Shown here in pieces: positions 16,381 through 24,718 of a DNA stretch of 53,111 nt (its first letter is position 1; every line of letters begins with the position of its first letter). The notes beneath the pieces were generated by a model that did not search any database, was not told the DNA's origin, and saw nothing but the letters and a program-made list of their open reading frames with translations. Origin of the DNA: Sedimentisphaerales bacterium (GTDB lineage Bacteria > Planctomycetota > Phycisphaerae > Sedimentisphaerales > Anaerobacaceae); NCBI GenBank assembly GCA_016932835.1, contig JAFGCD010000147.1, positions 1 through 53,111 of the forward strand, written 5' to 3'. The position numbers and the translations under genes are program-made.

Positions 16381-17418
16381 TTGAACCGTAAAAAGAGCAT
16401 TTCCAAGAACGGGCAGTGGGCGGAGAAGTTGCACCTTCTGGCAGCGGTCGTACACGACTCGAACGACGCCATAATGGTTCAGGATTTAAAAGGTAATATC
16501 ATATTCTGGAACCTCGGTGCGGAACGGATTTATGGTTTCACCAAAGTCGAGGCTCTCTCGATGAGCAGCCTCAAGCTCGTCCCTAAGAATCGACGAGATG
16601 AGGCCATGGCATTGATGAAGAGGCTGAAGCATAAGGAGCAAGTCGAGCCGTATGAGACACAGCGTGTAACGAAGGATAAACGAATCCTTGATGTCCTGGT
16701 TACCGTAACGATGCTGGTCGATGAGACGGATCGTTCGACGGCTGTGGCGACAACGGAGCGGGATATCACCGAACGCAAACGCCTGGAAAGAGAAATGCTG
16801 GAAATAGCCGAAAGAGAGCAGAGGCTGATAGGCCAAGAGTTGCACGACAGCATGGGGCAGATGCTTGTGGGCATTGCGGTCAGGGGCAAGAGCCTGGAGT
16901 TGAAACTCAAGAAGAAATCCCCGAAAGAATCGGACGAAGCCGGAGCCATATGCGAACTTACCAACGAACTGATCAAGCAGACCCGTCGCCTCGCCAGGAT
17001 GCTGTACCCGGTGAACGTTAAAGGCGGCGGTCTTGTGTCGGCCTTGGAGGGACTGGCCTCGAACACTGAGAACATCCTTGATATTTCATGCCAGTTCAAG
17101 TGTAAGAATGTCTATCGGCTCGAGGATCCTGTAACAGCAAGACACCTTTACCGTATTGCGCAGGAAGCCATTACCAATGCCGCCAAACACGGAAACCCAA
17201 GAAACATTCTGATAGAACTGACTTCCGGCGAAGACCGGTCGATCTTGAAAGTAGTCAACGACGGCATAGATTTTCCGGGAATGCGCACCCAGAAAAGCGG
17301 GATCGGGCTGAAAATCATGAAATATCGCGCCGATATGATAGGAGGCTCGCTTGCTGTTTGCCGCGGTCGTAAAGGCGGCACTGTCGTTACATGCACGTTT
17401 CCACATATGGAAGACTAA
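16381..17418 (+). CDS. Soluble PAS-domain histidine kinase, NarX/HisKA_3 type
   Basis: A 345-residue cytoplasmic kinase. A PAS domain covers about 18-130 (HDSNDAIMVQDLKGNIIFWN, AERIYGFTKVEAL, ending TERDITERKRLE). A HisKA_3 dimer/phospho-acceptor helix follows (QRLIGQELHDSMGQMLVGIA, His155), then an HATPase with the N-box RIAQEAITNAAKHGNPRN and G-box SGIGLKIMKYRADMIGG. There is no membrane segment, so the ligand must be internal or diffusible. The start is a TTG at 16381, because an in-frame stop lies only 14 codons upstream and the first ATG would cut into the PAS domain. The NarL-type regulator begins 20 bases after its stop and is the expected partner. Confidence 0.9.
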   Translation: MNRKKSISKNGQWAEKLHLLAAVVHDSNDAIMVQDLKGNIIFWNLGAERIYGFTKVEALSMSSLKLVPKNRRDEAMALMKRLKHKEQVEPYETQRVTKDKRILDVLVTVTMLVDETDRSTAVATTERDITERKRLEREMLEIAEREQRLIGQELHDSMGQMLVGIAVRGKSLELKLKKKSPKESDEAGAICELTNELIKQTRRLARMLYPVNVKGGGLVSALEGLASNTENILDISCQFKCKNVYRLEDPVTARHLYRIAQEAITNAAKHGNPRNILIELTSGEDRSILKVVNDGIDFPGMRTQKSGIGLKIMKYRADMIGGSLAVCRGRKGGTVVTCTFPHMED

Positions 17419-17438
17419 CCACAAGAAAAGGTGGGGCT

Positions 17439-18128
17439 ATGGCACAGAAGAAGCGACACCCGAAGACGTGCGACAACAAAAAGAGTATCTTTATCGTCGA
17501 TGACCATCCCATAGTGCGCAGCGGGCTCATCACGCTTATCGATCATGAGAAGGACCTGGCGGTATGCGGGGAGGCAGAGGATGCGCCCGAAGCCCTGAAG
17601 GCGATATCCGAACTCGATCCTGATGTTGTGATTCTGGACATCGTGCTCAAGAGCTCGGATGGTATTGAGTTGACAAAAGATATCAAAGCACGACACCCAG
17701 GATTGCCTGTGATTGTTCTTTCTATGCAGGATGAATCGGTGTATGCCGAGCGAGCTCTTCGGGCGGGGGCTCGGGGCTACCTCATGAAAGAGGTCTTATC
17801 CGAGAAGATCATACACGTGATCCGTATGGTTCTCGCCGGCAAAGTATATGTTAGTTCGGCAATGACTCAACGACTGCTGTGCAAGATGGCAAACGGCAAA
17901 GGCGTGACCATTATCTCTCCGACAGACAGTCTCAGTGATCGGGAGCTTGAGGTTTTTCGTATGATCGGGCATGGTTTCAGGGTTTCGAAGATAGCTGAGC
18001 GTATGCATATCAGCGTGAAGACCGTCGAGACGTATCGCGCACGCATCAAGGAAAAACTCAAGCTTGTCAATGGGGATAACCTACTCGAATACGCCATCAA
18101 ATCGGCAGACGCAACCAGCGATGCATAG
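17439..18128 (+). CDS. NarL/FixJ-family response regulator with LuxR DNA-binding domain
   Basis: 229 residues. The receiver covers about 15-135 with FIVDDHPIVRSGL, D67 in VVILDIVLKSSDGIEL, VIVLSMQDESVYAERAL and ARGYLMKEVLSEK. A linker leads to a LuxR-type helix-turn-helix (SLSDRELEVFRMIGHGF, RMHISVKTVETYRARIKEKL). It should be phosphorylated by the PAS kinase just upstream and bind DNA as a dimer. ATG 17439 has AAGGTGGGG upstream; an earlier frame from 17391 overlaps the kinase end and is not needed. Target genes are not identifiable; the flanking polysaccharide genes are plausible but unproven. Confidence 0.92.
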   Translation: MAQKKRHPKTCDNKKSIFIVDDHPIVRSGLITLIDHEKDLAVCGEAEDAPEALKAISELDPDVVILDIVLKSSDGIELTKDIKARHPGLPVIVLSMQDESVYAERALRAGARGYLMKEVLSEKIIHVIRMVLAGKVYVSSAMTQRLLCKMANGKGVTIISPTDSLSDRELEVFRMIGHGFRVSKIAERMHISVKTVETYRARIKEKLKLVNGDNLLEYAIKSADATSDA

Positions 18129-18278
18129 TTATGTCGCCTGCCGCCGCCTGTAAAATCCGGTCATATTCACCTCCTGCCTCTCGGCCACTGTCATGTTCCG
18201 ACCTGATAGGACTGTAGGGGTTTTCCTCCTCACGAAATGAAGGATTCTGACGGACAGCAGAAATAGGTTCGTCCCCGA

Positions 18279-18307
18279 TTGTGGGGAAATCACAAAATTC
18301 CTATAAT
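18279..18307 (+). promoter_or_regulatory. Strong sigma-70-like promoter
   Basis: TTGTGG (18279-18284), a 17-base spacer and a perfect TATAAT (18302-18307). Transcription should begin near 18314, 76 bases before the small gene at 18390. Confidence 0.65.
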
Positions 18308-18389
18308 TGCGGTATTAGTAATTTAAGGATACAGTCGAAGCTTTGAGATGGTGTCTCGAGGCCGGGGCCAGTTAATTGGGGATATAGTA

Positions 18390-18743
18390 ATGTTAACGAA
18401 TAGATCACATAAGACTTCGGCGGCAAGTGAGAACGAGGTTGCCTCGGAGAAAACGTACAGCAGAGCGAAAGGAAGAATGGCAGTTGCTTTGCAACGCAGA
18501 AAGACGGCCTCGCTACCCCGAATTCGTTTGGAGAAGATTCTTGCCATTCGTCGGCAGCTTATCGAAGGCAAATATGATGTGGCCTGGCGTTTAGGCGCCA
18601 TTCTTGAGGTTCTCTATGTCTGGCTTGCCGTCGAGGACGAGGTGACAGCCGTTGATGGTCAACGTCAGTTCGTCGGGTCAGGCGTTGTCAGGCCCAAACG
18701 CCGTCGGCTGGTACGTGTCTCAGATGATCCATGCCGCGGCTGA
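18390..18743 (+). CDS. Small basic protein with a possible FlgM-like segment
   Basis: 117 residues. ATG 18390 follows GGGG at about 9 bases and a strong promoter, which supports a real gene. The N-terminal half is polar and basic (NRSHKTSAASENEVASEKTY). Residues about 43-75 (RIRLEKILAIRRQLIEGKYD and onward) resemble the C-terminal sigma-binding region of FlgM-type anti-sigma-28 proteins, whose pattern is EKI-AIR-I-GKYDV. The last 40 residues look atypical (WLAVEDEVTAVDGQ, VVRPKRRRLVRV), so the true C-terminus may be altered by a frameshift near 18615. No flagellar gene is nearby. The FlgM idea is tentative. Confidence 0.4.
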   Translation: MLTNRSHKTSAASENEVASEKTYSRAKGRMAVALQRRKTASLPRIRLEKILAIRRQLIEGKYDVAWRLGAILEVLYVWLAVEDEVTAVDGQRQFVGSGVVRPKRRRLVRVSDDPCRG

Positions 18744-19073
18744 TGCCTTTGGAATTACAGCACAACGCACCTCACCAACCGTGAAGGCCGGGCTGAAAAG
18801 AGTTCAATGTGAGGGTTCATGCGTCTGTGGTTGACTGCTGTGGATGACGACAAGACGGTGCGCGGGCGGTGAAACCTGCCGCGTGCGGCTCGGGGGGGCC
18901 ACGCGGCAGGTATTCGTGTGACAATTCATGGCTGTGACGGCAACGGCTAAACTGGAAGGGGGACATTGGTCTTAATGCGAAGGCCATATCTTTCGCCTCC
19001 GGCTCAGGATGACTGTGGCGTCCTGGGATAACAAGACGCTCGGGGGGGCAAGACGACCGGGGCGACAAGACGC
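18744..19073. other. Gene-free spacer with repeats, 330 bases
   Basis: No supported gene. It holds the long perfect inverted repeat at 18874-18911 and several copies of an ACAAGACG-centred unit. A short frame at 18652-18834 has no ribosome-binding site and no recognised motif. Confidence 0.4.
18874..18911. repeat. Perfect 12-bp inverted repeat (REP-like hairpin)
   Basis: ACCTGCCGCGTG (18874-18885) is followed after a 14-base G-rich loop by its exact complement CACGCGGCAGGT (18900-18911). No T run follows, so it is not a standard terminator. The loop contains CTCGGGGGGG, which recurs at about 19039. Confidence 0.6.
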
Positions 19074-19079
19074 TCAGGG
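19031..19079. repeat. Short direct repeats ACAAGACGCTC
   Basis: ACAAGACGCTCGGG (from 19031) and ACAAGACGCTCAGGG (from about 19065) are near-identical, with a shorter CAAGACGACC between them and a related ACAAGACGGTG at about 18850. The second copy runs into the 3' end of the GH53 gene. Confidence 0.4.
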
Positions 19080-20075
19080 TAATAGAGCTGGGGTCTGGGC
19101 GATTTTTGGATAGATGTCGATTAGCGAGAGGGTGTTTCCTTTTTTGTCGAAGATCGGTTCGCCCCAGGTCGTTGGCTCCCAGATGAATGCGCCGAGTCCT
19201 TTGCCGTTGGGCAGGTCGCGGACGATTTGGTTTACGAGGGCCTTGTGCTGAGAGTACTCGACGACGATTATGGGGCGGCTGTATCGCCTGGAAAGGTCTG
19301 TAAGATTTTTTCGGAGGTCTTCGGGCGTACCGTGCCACTTCGGATAGTATGACTGGCCGAGGATGTCGAAACCGATACCGCACTTGATGACGCTGTCCAT
19401 GAACCATTTCGATTTTTCGTTCTGACCTCCGCAGGCGATATGAAGCATTATTTTCGCATTCGGGTCGGCGATTCTGACAGCCGAGACACCTGCTTTTATA
19501 AGGCCAGCGAACTTTTCGAAATCATCGAGGCTTCCATCCGGCCAGAGGAAGCCACTGCTGATTTCGTTGCCTATCTGGACCATTTCGGGTACGACGTCGT
19601 TTTTCCCAAGTTCGGTGATGACGTTCTTCGTGTATTCGTGCAAGGCTGCGATGAGTTGTTCGAAGGGCAGATCGTTCCAATCGGCGGGCTTCCGTTGATG
19701 AGCGGGGTCGGCCCAGGTGTCGCTGTAGTGAAAGTCGAGGAGAAATTTCATTTTCGCGGCTTTGATTCGTTTTGCCATTTTTATCGTGTGTTCGAGGTCG
19801 CAGTATCCTTGCTTAGAGTATCCATTCGGGGCGGCGGGATTGTTGAAGATTCGCAGCCTGATCCAGTTGAAACCGTGGTCTTTGAGTATCTGCAGGAGGT
19901 CTTTCTGGATGCCGTGGTCATAGAATTTTCGGCCCCGGTCTTCGTGCTGCTGAAGCCATGAAACGTCGGCTCCGATGATGAATTCGTCGAAGGAACCGGG
20001 GCGGTTGGGTTCTGCGGAGCACCGGCAGGCTGCCGGGAAGATGATAATGCAAGCCAAGATCGAAGATGTTTTCAT
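19074..20075 (-). CDS. Secreted GH53 endo-beta-1,4-galactanase
   Basis: A 333-residue protein that hydrolyses beta-1,4-galactan, as in type I arabinogalactan and pectin side chains. The signal peptide MKTSSILACIIIFPAAC has a lipobox-like FPAAC, so it may be a lipoprotein. The single TIM barrel has FIIGADVSWLQQHEDRGRKF near the N-terminus, WIRLRIFNNP, FLLDFHYSDTWADPAHQRKP, acid/base E171 in QIGNEISSGFLWP, nucleophile E273 in IVVEYSQHK, and GAFIWEPTTWG near the end. All are standard GH53 landmarks and the length is normal. The start is ATG 20075, since a longer frame from 20123 would precede the signal peptide. It is divergent from the GH2 gene; the 153-base gap probably holds both promoters. 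Confidence 0.93.
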   Translation of the reverse strand: MKTSSILACIIIFPAACRCSAEPNRPGSFDEFIIGADVSWLQQHEDRGRKFYDHGIQKDLLQILKDHGFNWIRLRIFNNPAAPNGYSKQGYCDLEHTIKMAKRIKAAKMKFLLDFHYSDTWADPAHQRKPADWNDLPFEQLIAALHEYTKNVITELGKNDVVPEMVQIGNEISSGFLWPDGSLDDFEKFAGLIKAGVSAVRIADPNAKIMLHIACGGQNEKSKWFMDSVIKCGIGFDILGQSYYPKWHGTPEDLRKNLTDLSRRYSRPIIVVEYSQHKALVNQIVRDLPNGKGLGAFIWEPTTWGEPIFDKKGNTLSLIDIYPKIAQTPALLP

Positions 20076-20228
20076 GAGGGACAATTTATCATATCGTGCA
20101 GGCGATTGCGAGAGGTATTGCATGAGGGGAGATTGTGGTTTATACTATTGCGACAGGGCTGTTGTGCTGCTGTGAAAGGTTTGACTGTATTTCAGGTAAA
20201 TCTGGCCAGAAAGCGGGACGGTGTGATT

Positions 20229-22607
20229 ATGAGAAAAGGGATTTGGATTCTCGTTGCTTTGGGATTTGCGTCAGCGGCGGTCGGGAGCGAGAGGCAGGTT
20301 TCGAGGGAACTGAGAGGACGGGTTGTCGAGGGGCTCGATCTGAAGTGGAAATTCTTCAAAGGCGATGTCGAAGATGCGTCGAAGGTCGATTACAACGACG
20401 CGGCCTGGGAGACGGTTGACGTTCCTCACGACTGGAGCATCGAAGGGGCTTTCTCGAAAGATAATCCGAGCGGCTCGGCGGGGGCTTATCTTCCTTTGGG
20501 GGTCGGCTGGTATCGTAAAGAGTTCGAGGCTGACGGCGAGCAGCGTCTGAAGAAGGTTTTCATACAGTTCGACGGGATCTATAAGAACAGCGATGTGTGG
20601 CTGAACGGCGAGCACTTAGGCAAACGCTGGTACGGATATGCGAGCTTCCAGTACGACCTGACGGACCATATCAACTGGGACGGCAAGAACGTCATTGCGG
20701 TTCGGGTTGATAATTCGGAGCAGAGCTGCCGGTGGTATTCCGGTTCGGGGATTTACCGGGACGTTTGGCTGACTTATACCGAACGGCTGCACGTCGGGCA
20801 CTGGGGCACTTATGTTACGACGCCTGATATTTCGGCTGAGCGCGCGAAGGTGGTCGTCAAGACTACGGTCAAGAACGATTACGCGGTGCCGAAGAAGTGC
20901 GCGCTTAAGACTATTATTCTGGACGAGAGGGGCCGGCGTGCGGGCGATGCCCGGTCGGAGCGGGAGATGGAGGGTGACACGGAGGTTGAGTTTACCCACG
21001 AGATAGAGTTCGGACATCCGATTCTCTGGTCGGCGGAGCGCCCCCGGATGTATTCCGTTTATACGATGGTCTTCGAGGATACCAAGATCGTGGACAAATA
21101 TATCACGCCCTTCGGAATTCGGGATGTTAAGTGGGATTCACAGAAGGGGCTTTTCGTTAACGGCGAGTCGGTGCTTCTGAAAGGCGTTTGCCTTCACCAC
21201 GACCTGGGTGCTCTCGGATCGGCTTTCAACGAGCGAGCGATGGCTCGGCGGCTTGAAGCCCTGAAGTATTTGGGGTGCAACGCAATCCGCACGAGTCATA
21301 ATCCGCCTGCCCCTCAGTTGCTTGATATGTGCGACGTTATGGGATTTATGGTTATCGACGAGGCGTTCGACAAATGGGGCGGCCAAGGGCCGGGCCACCA
21401 CGCAAACTGGCAAGAGGACTGGGAAAAGGACCTGCTGAGTATGATTCGGCGTGATAGAAATCATCCGAGCATCATTCTCTGGAGCCTCGGCAACGAGGTG
21501 CCGGGGCAGGAAACACCAGAATCGCAGGCCGAGTTGAAGAAACTGATTGATTATGCTCACAAGGTCGAGCCTTCGCGGAAGGTTACCTGCGGGACGACTG
21601 CTCCCTATGCTCCCGGCTTTGCGAAGCTGCAGGACGTTGCCGGTCTGAATTACCAGGAACAGTGGTTCGACAAGTACCGCCAGGAAGATGCGAATATGGT
21701 AATCGTCAGCACGGAATCATACGCCTACTACCGCGGCAAGGGCGATACTCACCGGGCTTTTTATCCGATGAATCCGTGGTTCGATGCGTTGAACAAGGGT
21801 TATGCGACGGGGATTTTCGTCTGGGCCGGGGTGGATTACCTCGGAGAGGCGGCGGCGGGCTGGCCTCTTCACGGGTGGAACGGCAGCTTGATCGATACTT
21901 GCGGGAATCCTCGTCCGGTGGCGAACCTTCATCGGAGCCTCTGGACGGACGAGCCGATGGTGTATATCGTTGTCGTGGACGATTCTCTGGACGTTCAGAA
22001 GCCTACGGCCAGTCACTGGGACTGGCCCAAGATGGTATCGCACTGGACGCTGCCGAAATTAGAGGGTAAAGACGTGAAGGTGGTGACATTTACGAACTGT
22101 CAGAGCGTCGAACTTACGCTTAACGGTTTTCCTTTAGGCGAAAAGAACCTTGCGGATTTCCCCGACCGAATGATCAGTTGGGACGTCTTCTGTATGCCCG
22201 GAAGCCTCAAGGCCGAGGGAAAGAACGATGGGCAGGTGGTCTGTTCGGATGAGTTAATCACGGCGGGTGAGGCTGCCGAGATAATCTTAGAGCCGGACCG
22301 CTCCAATATCTGGGCGGACGGCCGGGATTTGTGTCACGTCGGGGTGCGGATAGTCGATAAGAACGGCATAGTCGTGCCGGACGCATCAGTGCCGGTGGAT
22401 TTCGATGTTTCAGGGGGCGGAAAGATTGTTGGCGTTGACAACGGAGACCTCTGGAGCACGGAGCCTTACAAGGCAAAGCAAAGAAAGGCCTACGAGGGAC
22501 GGTGCATGGTTATAGTGCAATCGAACGGGGAGACCGAGCCTATTGATGTTTCGGCGAGTTCCGAGGGTTTGCGAAGCTCGGAGGTCCGCATTCAAGTGGG
22601 CAGGTAG
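20229..22607 (+). CDS. Secreted GH2 beta-galactosidase-like enzyme
   Basis: A 792-residue protein with signal peptide MRKGIWILVALGFASAAVGS. The sugar-binding domain (VPHDWSIEGAF, VGWYRKEFE, GIYKNSDVWLNG) and Ig-like domain lead to the TIM barrel. This carries the GH2 signatures LKGVCLHHDLGALGSAFNE and CNAIRTSHNPPAPQLLDMCD, acid/base E423 (ILWSLGNEVPGQ) and nucleophile E496 (VIVSTESYAYYRG). C-terminal beta domains follow (DUF4982-like and a last Ig-like domain with GVRIVDKNGIVVPDASVPVD). Beta-galactosidase is the default activity; other GH2 specificities cannot be excluded. Next to a GH53 galactanase it would finish galacto-oligosaccharides. The start at 20229 places the signal peptide at the N-terminus. 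The end converges with the GH50-like gene 26 bases away. Confidence 0.92.
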   Translation: MRKGIWILVALGFASAAVGSERQVSRELRGRVVEGLDLKWKFFKGDVEDASKVDYNDAAWETVDVPHDWSIEGAFSKDNPSGSAGAYLPLGVGWYRKEFEADGEQRLKKVFIQFDGIYKNSDVWLNGEHLGKRWYGYASFQYDLTDHINWDGKNVIAVRVDNSEQSCRWYSGSGIYRDVWLTYTERLHVGHWGTYVTTPDISAERAKVVVKTTVKNDYAVPKKCALKTIILDERGRRAGDARSEREMEGDTEVEFTHEIEFGHPILWSAERPRMYSVYTMVFEDTKIVDKYITPFGIRDVKWDSQKGLFVNGESVLLKGVCLHHDLGALGSAFNERAMARRLEALKYLGCNAIRTSHNPPAPQLLDMCDVMGFMVIDEAFDKWGGQGPGHHANWQEDWEKDLLSMIRRDRNHPSIILWSLGNEVPGQETPESQAELKKLIDYAHKVEPSRKVTCGTTAPYAPGFAKLQDVAGLNYQEQWFDKYRQEDANMVIVSTESYAYYRGKGDTHRAFYPMNPWFDALNKGYATGIFVWAGVDYLGEAAAGWPLHGWNGSLIDTCGNPRPVANLHRSLWTDEPMVYIVVVDDSLDVQKPTASHWDWPKMVSHWTLPKLEGKDVKVVTFTNCQSVELTLNGFPLGEKNLADFPDRMISWDVFCMPGSLKAEGKNDGQVVCSDELITAGEAAEIILEPDRSNIWADGRDLCHVGVRIVDKNGIVVPDASVPVDFDVSGGGKIVGVDNGDLWSTEPYKAKQRKAYEGRCMVIVQSNGETEPIDVSASSEGLRSSEVRIQVGR

Positions 22608-22633
22608 ATTTGCGAATCCGGGTGCAACAGTGT

Positions 22634-24718
22634 TTATTTGTTTTCGAGGCGGTACTGGTACATTGATCGGCCGATTTTGCGGGCGGCTTCGACTATTTCT
22701 GGGTTTGGCGTGTCGGCGACATCGATGAATCCGATCTGGTAATTTTCGCCGTCTCCTCGGCCGGTAGTGGCCTGGTCCTTGTACTGGAACCAGTGCGTGC
22801 CGACGATGTATGGATTCCTGAGGGCTCCGCGGAGGTAGCTTCTGTACTTCTCTGCGCGGTCTTTCTGGTCGGCAGTGGGGACGAGTCCGGTGTGAAACAT
22901 TCCTCGGTCGAGTGCGCCGAAATGGAACTCTCCTATTATCAGGGGCATGTCAATCCGGTCCGGCAGGGCCAGGTCTTCGACGCTGCGGGCGTAGCGGTTG
23001 TAGCTTACGACATCGCAGAATTTCGCAGCGGCTCTTGCGGCGCGGTCGTTTACCCATGCGAACCTGCATCCGAGATAGAGTTTTGCGGGGGTGATTGCTT
23101 TGAGTTCTTCGCGAATGGTTTTGAAATACGTTTCGGCGGTTTTGGTATAGAAGGCGGCGAGATCCTGGCGGGCCTGGTTCCTGTCGGGGGGTGTAACGGA
23201 TTTTAGAAGGGCCTGCCAGTCGGGGTAGGTGGTTTTCCAGGCTTTGTTGAGGCTGGCAATTGTTTTGTATTTTGTCTTCAGGTCATCGATAAAGACTTTC
23301 TTTGCGGGCTGGTCGGGCGGCGAGGCAAGTGCGGCCAGAGCGAGTGAAAGCTCGTCGCCCCAGGCGATTTCGTTGTGCACGAAATAGCCTATGCACCAGG
23401 GGTCCGAGGCGGTTTCGTCCTTCTCGGATGCGAGCCGGCCTCGCAACTTCGAACGGAACGACGGGTCGAATACGTCGTAAAATTTGCCCCAGTAGCCCTG
23501 CGAGCCTTCGAGCTGTCTGGAGCTGTAGCTGATTGTGCAGACGTACGGGGTCTTTCTCATGAAGTATATTTCGGGAGCGGACCAGTTTGCGATTGTGTTC
23601 ATCGCCCAACTCTTGAGCCTGCGGTGTGTGATTTGGGCGAAATCATCCTTCCATGTTCTGCCGTACTTGCGGAGAAGGTTCGCTCGGCTGAAGTCGTAGG
23701 TTTTGTACGGGGAGTGGACATTGTAGTAGCCGTGGGGCGCCCAGCTTCCGGTCCCGTAGAATTGTGCGAAGGGCGAACTCGATTTCGGCAGTGCGGCGTA
23801 GTAGTGCTCGCGGTCTGTTATCGGTGTGGCATTTCCTGATCCGACACAATCGATGCCGTGTGAGAAGAAGAGCCTTCCTTCGGGGTCAACGAGCCACCAC
23901 TTGTCGTTGAACTTCTCGACGCGGAAAGAACCGGTGGCCTTTAGTTTCGGGCCTGCGGTCCAGCCTCCGTACTGATTCCAGTCCGCGGGGCCGGGGTTTT
24001 GGTCGAAGTCGTTTTCTTCGGTTTTTTTGGCGTTTAGGAGGTCTTTTTCTGAGTGTATTTTGCCGGGCCAGTCGTTATGAGCAAACTGGCCGAACTCGTC
24101 GATGAACGGGATGAAGGTCTTTGCATCGAGATTTCGGATTTCGCCGGCGGCTCGGATATTGTCGATTTCGAAGGCATGGTCGGTATAGGGTTTGTTGAGG
24201 AAGAAGAGCAGTTGGGTGATATTGGCGGTGTCGAGCTTTCCTTTGTGGACGGGGAAGCCCCGCATTCCGATAAGCTCAAGCGGTTCGGAGAGCCGCCAGG
24301 GGGTGGGGAAGATGTTTACGGTGAGGGTTGCCGACTTTCCTGGAGCGAGCGTAATATTGTCGGTGATGCAGTTATTGGTTCCGTCGGCGCCGGGGTTATC
24401 AACGCGGCAGTTCACGGTCACGGTTTGCGAGTCGATATTCTTGATCTCAGCGGTGATATACCTGTATGGGGCCAGGTTCCATTTCCCTTCGGGCGCTTTG
24501 AGGGTTATGCCCGGCCAGGTTTTTTCGTGTCCTGTCGTGACACGAAGAGACCCGCTGGCGGAGAGGTCCGCCTTTGCATCGGAGGTTTGCACCGAAGCGA
24601 CGGGGAAACCGGAGCCAAAATCGAAGAGGAGTACCGGCTGTGCGGCGGAGGCGGCTATCGATATCAAGAGTGAAATTGAGAAAACGGCTATGAGGCTTAG
24701 ATTCGCGATGCGGTTCAT
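22634..24718 (-). CDS. Secreted clan GH-A enzyme, GH50 (beta-agarase)-like
   Basis: A 694-residue protein with a signal peptide (MNRIANLSLIAVFSISLLIS). An N-terminal beta-sandwich (about 28-195) resembles a carbohydrate-binding module. The TIM barrel follows with FRVEKFNDKWWLVDPEGRLF and FFSHGIDCVGSGN, acid/base E450 (IGYFVHNEIAWGDE) and nucleophile E597 (PLIIGEFHFGALDRG). This order and wording resemble GH50 agarases and relatives, but planctomycete members have varied or unknown specificities, so agarose is not proven. The start codon overlaps the stop of the upstream 1226-residue gene by four bases (ATGA), showing translational coupling. It is the last gene of the minus-strand operon. Confidence 0.8.
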   Translation of the reverse strand: MNRIANLSLIAVFSISLLISIAASAAQPVLLFDFGSGFPVASVQTSDAKADLSASGSLRVTTGHEKTWPGITLKAPEGKWNLAPYRYITAEIKNIDSQTVTVNCRVDNPGADGTNNCITDNITLAPGKSATLTVNIFPTPWRLSEPLELIGMRGFPVHKGKLDTANITQLLFFLNKPYTDHAFEIDNIRAAGEIRNLDAKTFIPFIDEFGQFAHNDWPGKIHSEKDLLNAKKTEENDFDQNPGPADWNQYGGWTAGPKLKATGSFRVEKFNDKWWLVDPEGRLFFSHGIDCVGSGNATPITDREHYYAALPKSSSPFAQFYGTGSWAPHGYYNVHSPYKTYDFSRANLLRKYGRTWKDDFAQITHRRLKSWAMNTIANWSAPEIYFMRKTPYVCTISYSSRQLEGSQGYWGKFYDVFDPSFRSKLRGRLASEKDETASDPWCIGYFVHNEIAWGDELSLALAALASPPDQPAKKVFIDDLKTKYKTIASLNKAWKTTYPDWQALLKSVTPPDRNQARQDLAAFYTKTAETYFKTIREELKAITPAKLYLGCRFAWVNDRAARAAAKFCDVVSYNRYARSVEDLALPDRIDMPLIIGEFHFGALDRGMFHTGLVPTADQKDRAEKYRSYLRGALRNPYIVGTHWFQYKDQATTGRGDGENYQIGFIDVADTPNPEIVEAARKIGRSMYQYRLENK

